NCBI GenBank assembly: GCA_905479025.1
Contig: CAJQKX010000531.1
Span: 1 to 6,755, forward strand
DNA from: an uncultured Paraglaciecola sp.
GTDB lineage: Bacteria; Pseudomonadota; Gammaproteobacteria; Enterobacterales; Alteromonadaceae
Length of the DNA stretch: 6,755 bases
Direction: 5' to 3'
This document shows, piece by piece, positions 1 through 6,487 of this stretch. The stretch's first letter is position 1, and every line of letters begins with the position of its first letter. Under the pieces are notes generated by a model, which worked only from the letters and a program-made list of their open reading frames with translations, did not search any database and was not told where the DNA came from. The translations under genes were made by a program, and so were the position numbers.

Positions 1-165
1 TAAATCCATCGCCAATAAACTTGCAGCAACCTTTCGGGCTTGTTGGCTAGTTTCGTGCCAAGTAAACTCTTTGACGATGCCATCAATAGGCTGTTTCAAA
101 TATACGCTTTGAGCGCGAGTATCTTCCCAGTGATAAAGCATTTCCAATGGTGTTTTCAACAACAT
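1..165 (-). CDS. Acyl-CoA synthetase (AMP-binding family), N-terminal fragment
   Basis: This is the first 55 codons of a gene that leaves the window at position 1. The product begins MLLKTPLEMLYHWE and continues with a segment of the type VYLKQP-DG--KEFTWHE, then an alanine-rich helix. That pattern (a 'P-ML--WE' opening, a 'YL-QP--G-W/KE-TW-E' strand, then a helix carrying QARK-AA) is typical of the N-terminus of long-chain fatty-acid-CoA ligases of the ANL superfamily. These enzymes activate fatty acids with ATP and CoA through an acyl-adenylate. The AMP-binding signature lies outside the window, so catalytic competence cannot be judged. The ATG at 163-165 is supported by AAGGA at 172-176 with a 6-base spacer. 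A strong promoter lies upstream and a 659-base gap separates it from the c-di-GMP gene, so it is probably a separate unit. The family call is by resemblance only; substrate length is not inferable. Confidence 0.75.
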   Translation of the reverse strand, partial: MLLKTPLEMLYHWEDTRAQSVYLKQPIDGIVKEFTWHETSQQARKVAASLLAMDL

Positions 166-171
166 AGTCTG

Positions 172-176
172 TCCTT
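172..176 (-). promoter_or_regulatory. Ribosome-binding site of the acyl-CoA synthetase gene
   Basis: AAGGA on the minus strand sits 6 bases before the ATG at 163-165. This is near-ideal spacing and fixes the start codon. Confidence 0.7.
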
Positions 177-216
177 AATTAGTTAGCATGAGGTATTTTT
201 TTCTTATATTAACAAA

Positions 217-245
217 GTTATAACGATTGCAGCACAGAAGGTCAA
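217..245 (-). promoter_or_regulatory. Predicted sigma70 promoter of the acyl-CoA synthetase gene
   Basis: On the minus strand TTGACC (240-245) and TATAAC (217-222) are separated by exactly 17 bases. Each hexamer matches the sigma70 consensus at five of six positions. Transcription would start near 210, giving a leader of about 45 bases to the ATG at 165. It is the best promoter-like sequence I found in the window. It argues that the acyl-CoA synthetase is transcribed independently of the upstream c-di-GMP gene. Confidence 0.65.
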
Positions 246-247
246 TA

Positions 248-259
248 TCTATGCATAGA
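248..259. repeat. 12-bp perfect palindrome just upstream of the -35 element
   Basis: TCTATGCATAGA is its own reverse complement and ends only two bases from the -35 hexamer at 240-245. Its placement would suit a regulator that contacts polymerase. It does not match any fatty-acid regulator operator I know well, such as FadR, and a palindrome of this size in AT-rich DNA may be chance. Confidence 0.3.
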
Positions 260-375
260 AGGCGTTTTATTATTTTCATAATTACTATTAGTAGCATCGA
301 TACAGATTGAATAAGTTTATGATTCAGACAGTTCAATAATAAAATATAACTTTCAGTAGCGACCTTAGCTCAAGC

Positions 376-412
376 CTTGAAAATTTAGCCTTCACAAATG
401 TGAATTTTCAAG
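376..412. repeat. Inverted repeat with 10-bp perfect arms and a nested hairpin
   Basis: CTTGAAAATT at 376-385 is the exact reverse complement of AATTTTCAAG at 403-412, with a 17-base interval. Inside lies a second stem, TTCAC (391-395) with GTGAA (400-404) around an AAAT loop, which shares two bases with the right outer arm. The two folds therefore partly compete. On the plus strand a run of six T follows at 423-428, ten bases after the stem, which is too far for an ordinary terminator. It could be a protein-binding site or part of an untranslated RNA. Confidence 0.5.
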
Positions 413-824
413 TGAGTGAACGTTTTTTAAAGATTTAGAAACTTATCACAAAACATAAAATACTATATGAACCGTGGCTCACGGGACAAACCTGGTATAT
501 TCGAACCTATCTTTGACAAGAGCGTGTTTTGTTTATTTGCGCAACAAGGAGGTAGATCTCATAATTCAAGCGATCCAACCCTCGGGTCTTGACTAATAAG
601 TTCGAAAGAACCAATGCAACAAGCACCTTCAATACTCTTCTTCGCGGTAATAACATTCAATCGTTTTGCTGATGGTCTTCATCCTAATTTTGAACAATTA
701 ATTGTAAACAAATACTCTATGTCCAAAAGAATACTTAGACGGGCTTAGTGGCTATAGCTAAAGACTCACCACCACAGTCGTGGCCATCAAAATTCAAAAA
801 TAAATCAGATGTCCAATGACACTT

Positions 825-3110
825 TTAAGATTGTCGAGCGAAGGTCTCAAATTTCTCAAGTGGCAACGGTCTGCTGAAAAGATAGCCTTGGTACACTTGA
901 CATCCCAGATCCTCAAGGTAATCTCGCTGGGCCCGGCTTTCTATGCCTTCAGCGCTCACCTCTAACCCCATATTTTGGCTAAGATCAATAATCATTTTAG
1001 CGATCGCCGCATCATCCTTATCCTTGAGAATTTCTAGGATAAAACTTTTATCTATTTTTAATCGATCCAGAGGGAGTCGTTTCAAATATGACAGAGACGA
1101 ATAACCCGTACCAAAGTCATCAAGAGAAAAGCTGACACCACTTGCCTTCAAGGTTGTCATTTTATCGATTACATCTTTCATGTCATAAATCAGCACACTT
1201 TCCGTCAATTCCAGATTAAGACGCAGTGGATTAGCACCGCTGCGTTTAAGTTCAGTCAATACCTGGCTAACAAAGTCAATCTGGTGAAATTGCATAACAC
1301 TGACATTCACAGCTATGGTCAGTCCTGCCATTTCCGGGACACATGACCATTTTACTAGCTGATCGCAAGCATCTTTCAGTACCCATGACCCAATAGGTAG
1401 AATAATACCACTTGCTTCAGCGATGGGAATGAAATCTGCAGGCATAATGATGCCTCGTTCAGGGTGTAGCCAGCGGATTAAGGCTTCTGCGCCTATTAGC
1501 TTATTTATACAGCTGACTATTGGTTGATAATAAAGGACGAATTGCCCTTTTTTGATTGCTTCACGCAAATCATGCTCCATTGCTGTACGAATAATCATCA
1601 ATGCCTGCATCTCAGAAGCAAAAAAACGCAAGGTGTTGCGACCCGCTGCTTTAGCAGCATACATGGCGGTATCAGCCTGTTTTATCAGTTCGTCAACGCT
1701 GATAGTCTGCTCATTGAATAGCGATATGCCAATACTGCAGGTACAGTGGTATTCGGTCATGCTCTGTGAATCTGTGTTTAAACCCTGCTGCAGAAAATGG
1801 GGTTCGTTGAGGTGAGTAATAAACTTTTTAGCCACCGCCTCAGCTTGCTTCTCGACCAAAATTGTTTCATCTAGGTCTTCGATAATCACTACAAATTCGT
1901 CTCCCCCAATGCGTGACACTGTATCCCCCTCTCTTATGCATGACTCCAAGCGTGATGCGACACTGACTAGCAACTGATCACCGACATCGTGTCCCAAAGT
2001 ATCATTGAGGGTTTTAAAATTGTCCAAATCAATCATAATGACTGCCCCTAATCTTTTGTGGCGAACACGGCTTGACAGCGTATGTTTTAGACGGTCAAAC
2101 ATTAGTCGCCGATTAGGTAATTTAGTCAACGGATCATAGAAGGCAAGGTTTAAAATTTGTTCCTCTGCCACTTTTTTAGCAGTAATGTCTCTCAGCGTGT
2201 ACACATAGTGAGAAACATCTGCTTCGTTATTTCTCACTGCGTTGATCGTCATCCATATTGGATAGTCCTCACCGTTTTTACGGCGCTCCCATATTTCCCC
2301 TGACCATTTCCCTTGCTGTTTTAAATTTTTTCTTATTTCAACAAAAAAAGAGGTGGGATGTCGCTCCGAGTTGAGGATATCCCGAGTCTGCCCGACGATT
2401 TCTTTATCACTGTAGCCACTCATACTAATAAAAGCCCGATTAACTTGTAAAATCAGGCCCTGAGCATCAGTTATGACCATGCCATCTAGTGACTCAAAAG
2501 CAATCGCAGCGATCCGTTGTTGTTGTTGTAACATCCTTTGTTCGGTGATGTCGCTTACCCCGATGTAAAACTCCACTGTGCCGTCGGCTTTTTTTCTACT
2601 ACTGCTTACCAAATTTACCCATAAAAGCTCACGTTCTGAGGTGAGCATTCTTAGCTCGCAGGAAAAAGGTTGCCCATTTACCTTCATCAGTTTTGTTTTT
2701 AAATAATAATTATCTTGGTCGTCTCTATTGATAAGACGGCTTAAAGGCGTCATGAGTAGCTTACTTCTGGGGATACCAAGCAAGTTGGCTAAGGTGAGAT
2801 TGACTTCTTCGATGATGCCCGCCTCGTTAGATGTGCAATACCCTACCGGAGACATATCATAGAGCTCAAAATATCGTGACCTTGATGTGTCAATCTCTAT
2901 CTGCGCAGTTCGAAGCTGTTCATTTTGCATCTCCAGCTGGATCTGGTGCACCCGCAACTCGTGTACTATCTGCTTTATTTCCGTTACAGATAACTCTTGT
3001 AACTTTGGAGTATTACCGGTCTTGTTCTTTTCTAATTCACTGACAATAGCCTCTGCTTTGTGACGCAGATCCTTCTCAGTGTTAGGCGTTTTATTGTGTA
3101 GGTCGCTCAT
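825..3110 (-). CDS. Cytoplasmic PAS-PAS-GGDEF-EAL c-di-GMP synthase/phosphodiesterase
   Basis: 761 residues with no transmembrane segment or signal peptide, so cytoplasmic. An N-terminal helical segment (about 40-75, containing VHQIQLEMQNEQLR) precedes PAS 1 (about 76-190) and PAS 2 (about 198-312). The GGDEF domain (about 320-496) has D361, N369 and D370, an intact GGDEF signature at 402-406 and the product-inhibition motif RxxD at 393-396, exactly five residues before it. The EAL domain (about 511-755) has EAL at 542-544, N602, E634 in LELTES, D664-D665 in DDFGTGYSS, K685, E721 in EGIE and Q741. The family residues I could check for cyclase and phosphodiesterase activity are all present, so a bifunctional enzyme is predicted. 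Net direction cannot be read from sequence. It starts 9 bases after the CheB-CheR gene and is probably its output partner. The ATG at 3108-3110 is the only good in-frame start; the stop is TAA. Confidence 0.95.
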   Translation of the reverse strand: MSDLHNKTPNTEKDLRHKAEAIVSELEKNKTGNTPKLQELSVTEIKQIVHELRVHQIQLEMQNEQLRTAQIEIDTSRSRYFELYDMSPVGYCTSNEAGIIEEVNLTLANLLGIPRSKLLMTPLSRLINRDDQDNYYLKTKLMKVNGQPFSCELRMLTSERELLWVNLVSSSRKKADGTVEFYIGVSDITEQRMLQQQQRIAAIAFESLDGMVITDAQGLILQVNRAFISMSGYSDKEIVGQTRDILNSERHPTSFFVEIRKNLKQQGKWSGEIWERRKNGEDYPIWMTINAVRNNEADVSHYVYTLRDITAKKVAEEQILNLAFYDPLTKLPNRRLMFDRLKHTLSSRVRHKRLGAVIMIDLDNFKTLNDTLGHDVGDQLLVSVASRLESCIREGDTVSRIGGDEFVVIIEDLDETILVEKQAEAVAKKFITHLNEPHFLQQGLNTDSQSMTEYHCTCSIGISLFNEQTISVDELIKQADTAMYAAKAAGRNTLRFFASEMQALMIIRTAMEHDLREAIKKGQFVLYYQPIVSCINKLIGAEALIRWLHPERGIIMPADFIPIAEASGIILPIGSWVLKDACDQLVKWSCVPEMAGLTIAVNVSVMQFHQIDFVSQVLTELKRSGANPLRLNLELTESVLIYDMKDVIDKMTTLKASGVSFSLDDFGTGYSSLSYLKRLPLDRLKIDKSFILEILKDKDDAAIAKMIIDLSQNMGLEVSAEGIESRAQRDYLEDLGCQVYQGYLFSRPLPLEKFETFARQS

Positions 3111-3119
3111 GATAAAGAT

Positions 3120-6100
3120 TCAATCCTTTATAACTGGGGCAGCGGAACTAAGTTGCTGTATCTGAGCTTTGCTATTTGCCAGTGCTTCTTCGGCTTGTTT
3201 TCGCTGAGTAATATTAATGAAAACAGTCATGAAGTGTTCTGGCTTATACCGGAAAACGAGACAGTCACACAAAATATTGCTGGGCCACAGACGCTTTTCG
3301 AATCGAGCACTCTTGCCTGTGCTGACTACCTGGTCGAATATGGCTAGCCAGTCAAAGGGAGCGTTTTCAATCCCTGGAATGGCTTCTCTTGCAGTCTTCC
3401 CCTTTGGGTTGATGCCGGTGAGTGTTTGATAGCTTTCATTCGTGTCGAGGAAGCGGTAATCAAGGGCATTGCCTTGGCTGTCATAGATCATGGCATGATA
3501 AGCCACTCCGAAGGGCACATTGTCGAATAAACAGCGTAACTTGGTCTCTGAGTCCTGCAACTCGAGCTGTATTTTTTTAACCTTGGTAATGTCGATAAAA
3601 CTGATCACAGCTCCCTCAATAATATTGTCAAGGGTACGATAAGGCTGCATATTCATGGCGTACCAGTCGTTATTGACGGTTTGCACTTCTATTTTTTTGG
3701 AATTCAGGGTATCCAGCACGTTCTGAATGTCAGAGACGAGACTTTTATAGCCGATTAGGTTAGAGGCAATATGTCCTACTGGGCGGCCAACATCGCTGGC
3801 AAGCAGGTTGATAATAATATGGGCAGTGGGGGTGAAGCGCAGGATCCGCAATCGCTGGTCGACAAATATTGTGGCTATACGGGTCCCAGCCAGCAAGTTA
3901 TTCATGTCGTTGTTAGCAATCGACAGATCGAGCACTTTAGTCTGTAACTCGCTATTAACCGTGCCCAATTCCTCATTAATTGACTGCAATTCTTCTTTAG
4001 ACGTTTCCAACTCTTCATTAGACGTTTCCAACTCTTCATTAGTAGATTGCAATTCCTCGTTGATCGACTGCATTTCTTCATTGGAGGACTTCAGCTCTTC
4101 GTTGGCCGTCTCTAATTGTTCCTCAGTGACTTGCAGGTATTCGTTTTTACTGCGCAGTTCACCCTGCAATTCCTTGATGCGCAATACCTGCTCAGAGTCA
4201 TTGCTGTTAACTGTCTTGGATTTAGCGGGTTTGGTCTTATTTGGGTTTATTGCCTCCTGTTCTGATGGCTGGTCTTCCATAAGCATCAGATACAGGTACA
4301 AATCCAATGATAAGCTCGCATCCACTATCACCGGGCAGAGAGTCATATTGAAGTGCTGAAAATGGTCATTGTTCTTCACTTTAAGATTAGAGCATCGCAC
4401 GATGTCTTTGGTATTCACTGCAATATGCAGTGCCTCCTTAAGCTGATAGCGAAGGCCCTCTTTGGCCATTTTCAGGACATTGTTAATTATGACTTCACCA
4501 GGAAGGAGTTCTAGAAAAGCGCCGCTTTTCCCATGAAGATAAAGAATGTCGCCGTTGGCCTTAAACAATACGCTAGCCGGTGCAAGCTTGTTGATTAAGG
4601 TTCTTTCGGTGAGTTCACGGAGAGCTGTGTGTGAGCTAGGGATGGGTTGCTTATCAATGTTGTTTTTTTTGTTGTGCGGGATACTTACATAATCATGATA
4701 GGCCAATTGGGCCATGCCAAAATTATTATCTTTACGCTGAAACAGTTTTTGCTTACGGTTCATTACCTCAAACATTGCATGGGCTTTACCCACCCCCTCA
4801 GAAGTCCCTAGCATTAAAACGCCACCGGGCCTAAGTGCAAAGTGGAAGAGAGAGATCAACTTCTCCTGTAGCTCCATATTCAGATAGATCAACAGATTTC
4901 GACAACAGAGTAAATCCAGCTTTGAGAAAGGAGGGTCTTTGATGACATCCTGTTTTGAGAAGATCAGCATGTCGCGGATCACCTTAGTGATGCGATAGGT
5001 AGTGCCTTCCTTTTCAACCGCGAAGAAGCGCTGCAGACGTTCTGGTGATATGTCCTTTACTGCGCTAGCGGGATAACACCCCGTCCGGGCGGTGGTAATA
5101 GCACGATTGTCAATATCGGTAGCGAAAAGCTGCACCTTATAATCTTTCTTGATTCGCTCCATGTGCTCCCGCAAGAGGATAGCAACAGAATAGGCCTCCT
5201 CGCCAGTGGAACAGCCCACACACCAAACTCGAATTAGATTATCTGCTGACGCATCAGCAAAGAGTTGGGGAATGACATGCTTTTCGAGATCCATAAAAGC
5301 CTGTGCGTCACGGAAAAAATGGGTCACACCGATAAGGAGGTCATAAAATAAGGCATCAATTTCCTTGGGTGTGCGTTGTAAAAATAGCACATAATTATTG
5401 ATATCCTTGATCTGGTGAACCGCTAATCGTCGCTCAATACGACGGTTAATCGTACTTAGTTTGTATTGAGAAAAGTCATGACTGGTATGGTTGCGCAGCA
5501 GAACAAAAATCTTTTTTAAGGCGCTGTTGTTATATGATTCATTAATAATGGAGCGACGGGGCATTTTATTATAAATATGCTTAACGTAGGCAATAAGTTG
5601 AACCCCCATATCAGCAGGAGACAACTGATAATCGACCATCCTTGTCGCAATGGCGCTTTTAATCATGCCATCAAATTCTGCAGTCTCGGGGGATTGCACC
5701 ATGACCATCCCTCCTACCCCCTTGATCGCCCGGATCCCCAGAGTACCATCACTACCAGTGCCCGAAAACACAAGGCCAATGGACCGCTCTTGCTGATCAT
5801 GAGCGAGTGAATGGAAGAAAAAATCAATGGGTAAACGTTGCCCATGAGGAGCGATGGGGTCCAGTAACTCCAAGGTGCCGTTGCAAAAGGCCATGTCAAA
5901 TTTGGGGGGAATGATATAAATGCAGTTTGCCTGCACTTTCATGCCGTCCTCTACTTCAAATACCTGCATAGATGTATATCGGCTAATGAGCTCGGCAAGA
6001 ATACTCTTGTGATCAGGTGCCAAATGCTGCACGAGAACAAAAGCCATATTAATATCAGCCTTGACTGGTATCCCTTTGAAAAATTCCTCAAAGGCTCTTA

Positions 6101-6239
6101 ATCCCCCCGCTGACGCTCCTATACCGACAATATGAAAATTTTTATTTGCAGACATCTCATTCTCAGACACGCGGCTAACTTTGGGTGACACTTTGTCTAT
6201 ATTATTTACAGGCCTGTTAGCGACTTTTTTTTTGCTCAT
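3120..6239 (-). CDS. CheB-CheR fusion with coiled coil and PAS sensory domains
   Basis: 1039 residues from the ATG at 6237-6239, chosen because AGGGG at 6245-6249 sits 5 bases upstream. A 13-codon extension to a TTG at 6276-6278 is open but poorly spaced from any RBS. CheB methylesterase (about 34-222) keeps the catalytic triad S43 (GASAGG), H72 and D164 (SGTGSDG). CheR methyltransferase (about 237-502) keeps FFRD at 308-311, the SAM-binding GCSTGEE at 342-348, FATDID at 372-377 and CRNLLIYL at 446-453. A PAS-like domain follows (about 543-655), then a Lys/Ser-rich linker, a heptad coiled coil (686-769), PAS (about 785-887) and a last PAS (about 898-1012). The protein ends soon after the final ITQRKQAEEAL helix, with no kinase, receiver or other output domain. 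It lacks the CheB receiver domain, so phosphorylation-controlled demethylation is not expected. No membrane segment is seen. It should methylate and demethylate glutamates on an unidentified protein. Confidence 0.95.
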   Translation of the reverse strand: MSKKKVANRPVNNIDKVSPKVSRVSENEMSANKNFHIVGIGASAGGLRAFEEFFKGIPVKADINMAFVLVQHLAPDHKSILAELISRYTSMQVFEVEDGMKVQANCIYIIPPKFDMAFCNGTLELLDPIAPHGQRLPIDFFFHSLAHDQQERSIGLVFSGTGSDGTLGIRAIKGVGGMVMVQSPETAEFDGMIKSAIATRMVDYQLSPADMGVQLIAYVKHIYNKMPRRSIINESYNNSALKKIFVLLRNHTSHDFSQYKLSTINRRIERRLAVHQIKDINNYVLFLQRTPKEIDALFYDLLIGVTHFFRDAQAFMDLEKHVIPQLFADASADNLIRVWCVGCSTGEEAYSVAILLREHMERIKKDYKVQLFATDIDNRAITTARTGCYPASAVKDISPERLQRFFAVEKEGTTYRITKVIRDMLIFSKQDVIKDPPFSKLDLLCCRNLLIYLNMELQEKLISLFHFALRPGGVLMLGTSEGVGKAHAMFEVMNRKQKLFQRKDNNFGMAQLAYHDYVSIPHNKKNNIDKQPIPSSHTALRELTERTLINKLAPASVLFKANGDILYLHGKSGAFLELLPGEVIINNVLKMAKEGLRYQLKEALHIAVNTKDIVRCSNLKVKNNDHFQHFNMTLCPVIVDASLSLDLYLYLMLMEDQPSEQEAINPNKTKPAKSKTVNSNDSEQVLRIKELQGELRSKNEYLQVTEEQLETANEELKSSNEEMQSINEELQSTNEELETSNEELETSKEELQSINEELGTVNSELQTKVLDLSIANNDMNNLLAGTRIATIFVDQRLRILRFTPTAHIIINLLASDVGRPVGHIASNLIGYKSLVSDIQNVLDTLNSKKIEVQTVNNDWYAMNMQPYRTLDNIIEGAVISFIDITKVKKIQLELQDSETKLRCLFDNVPFGVAYHAMIYDSQGNALDYRFLDTNESYQTLTGINPKGKTAREAIPGIENAPFDWLAIFDQVVSTGKSARFEKRLWPSNILCDCLVFRYKPEHFMTVFINITQRKQAEEALANSKAQIQQLSSAAPVIKD
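3124..3129 (-). promoter_or_regulatory. Ribosome-binding site of the GGDEF-EAL gene, inside the upstream reading frame
   Basis: AAAGGA on the minus strand lies within the last sense codons of the CheB-CheR gene (the Ile-Lys-Asp end). The stop TGA is at 3120-3122 and the next ATG at 3108-3110, giving a 13-base spacer that is longer than ideal. The arrangement suggests re-initiation by ribosomes finishing the upstream gene, which would make expression of the second protein depend on translation of the first. Confidence 0.55.
3933..4184 (-). repeat. DNA encoding twelve consecutive heptads of a coiled coil
   Basis: Residues 686-769 of the CheB-CheR protein read as twelve back-to-back seven-residue units, most of the form EEL-(E/Q/K)-(T/S)-(S/I/A/T)-N. 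Leucine recurs at the third position of nearly every unit and acidic residues precede it. This is the linker usual in CheBR-PAS proteins and should form a long parallel dimeric rod between the enzymatic half and the C-terminal PAS pair. The DNA is correspondingly a degenerate 21-bp periodic array. Confidence 0.85.
3997..4038. repeat. Perfect 21-bp tandem duplication inside the coiled-coil array
   Basis: The units 3997-4017 and 4018-4038 are identical base for base, and the match continues for four bases into the next unit. They encode EELETSN followed by EELETSK. Neighbouring heptads differ at synonymous positions, so this pair looks like a recent in-frame duplication. Gain or loss of a unit would change rod length by one heptad without breaking the frame. 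Confidence 0.85.
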
Positions 6240-6244
6240 AATAT

Positions 6245-6249
6245 CCCCT
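6245..6249 (-). promoter_or_regulatory. Ribosome-binding site that decides the CheB-CheR start
   Basis: AGGGG on the minus strand lies 5 bases before the ATG at 6237-6239. The alternative in-frame TTG at 6276-6278 has only GGATGG one base upstream, too close to act, so the ATG is preferred. Confidence 0.6.
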
Positions 6250-6317
6250 GCATTCACCTTATCCCTGTTTGACCACAAACCATCCGTTAGGCTATGAATC
6301 TCAATTTCATAAACCCA

Positions 6318-6330
6318 ATAGATTATCTAT
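6318..6330. promoter_or_regulatory. 13-bp palindrome in the CheB-CheR leader, possible operator
   Basis: ATAGAT-T-ATCTAT has perfect six-base arms about one base. Its near end lies 78 bases upstream of the CheB-CheR ATG. A GATAAT -10-like hexamer overlaps it on the minus strand (6321-6326), but I see no good -35 partner. It directly precedes the inverted CAGCACTG copy at 6333-6340. The placement suits a regulator site; function is inferred only. Confidence 0.3.
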
Positions 6331-6394
6331 CTCAGCACTGTTAAAACTATTGTTACAGATCAAGTTTTCTTATTAATGCTATTAAAGATTTGGG

Positions 6395-6408
6395 CACCAG
6401 TGCTGGCT
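6395..6408. repeat. Motif copy 1, CACCAGTGCTGGCT, upstream of the CheB-CheR gene
   Basis: This 14-mer recurs at 6488-6501 with one mismatch (CACCAGTGCTAGCT). It contains CCAG-TG-CTGG, a 10-bp palindrome with a two-base centre. An inverted copy of its core, CAGCACTG, is at 6333-6340. Three occurrences in under 170 bases of the leader suggest a repeated protein-binding site. Confidence 0.45.
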
Positions 6409-6487
6409 GTAGTTCTTGTTTTAGTGCGCATTTCAGATAAATACGATAACTTCACATCCTTTTGAGCATAGGCGATAAACACAAACT

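Larger units (their letters stand above)
166..824. other. 659-base intergenic region with no convincing gene
   Basis: This stretch lies between the stop of the PAS-GGDEF-EAL gene and the start of the acyl-CoA synthetase gene. It is visibly more AT-rich than the coding parts. It contains the promoter and RBS at the acyl-CoA synthetase end, a 10-bp-arm inverted repeat at 376-412, a short GC hairpin at 472-484 (CCGTG-GCT-CACGG), a GTTC-GAAA-GAAC mini-hairpin at 600-611 and a perfect Shine-Dalgarno octamer at 546-553 that serves no recognisable start. The 3' side of the PAS-GGDEF-EAL gene shows only weak four-base stems (around 809-820 and 773-784 on the minus strand) and no classical stem plus T-run, so its terminator is not identified. 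No tRNA, riboswitch or insertion sequence was recognised. Confidence 0.6.

Noticed and set aside
472..510. A GGACAAACC segment recalling the c-di-GMP riboswitch GEMM core, tempting next to a c-di-GMP gene
   Set aside because: The second conserved core (GACGCAAAGCC-like) and the paired helices are absent, and no plus-strand gene follows to be controlled.
513..541. TTGACA at 513-518 as a plus-strand promoter
   Set aside because: The -35 is perfect, but no acceptable -10 occurs at 15-19 bases; the best are TATTTG or TTTGCG.
495..612. GTTCGAA-type T-loop-like strings suggesting a tRNA or tRNA remnant
   Set aside because: No five-base T-stem, anticodon arm or acceptor stem can be built around either string; one is just a GTTC-GAAA-GAAC mini-hairpin.
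614..748. A 44-codon plus-strand reading frame starting ATG CAA CAA
   Set aside because: It has only a weak purine stretch before the ATG, no recognisable motif and a length expected by chance in AT-rich non-coding DNA. I would reconsider it only if the frame is conserved in relatives.
3808..4359. A 183-codon open frame on the plus strand opposite the coiled coil
   Set aside because: It is an antisense shadow of the heptad repeats. Its Ser/Asn/Leu-rich repeats mirror the GAA-GAG-TTG codon pattern of the real gene, and it has no RBS or family resemblance.
6240..6278. Thirteen extra N-terminal codons for the CheB-CheR protein from a TTG start
   Set aside because: The TTG has a purine block only one base away, while the internal ATG has AGGGG at 5-base spacing. 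The extra residues belong to no domain.
6470..6480. GGCGATAA resembling the -10 of a flagellar sigma28 promoter
   Set aside because: It is on the plus strand, pointing away from the operon, and lacks a TAAAGTTT-like -35.
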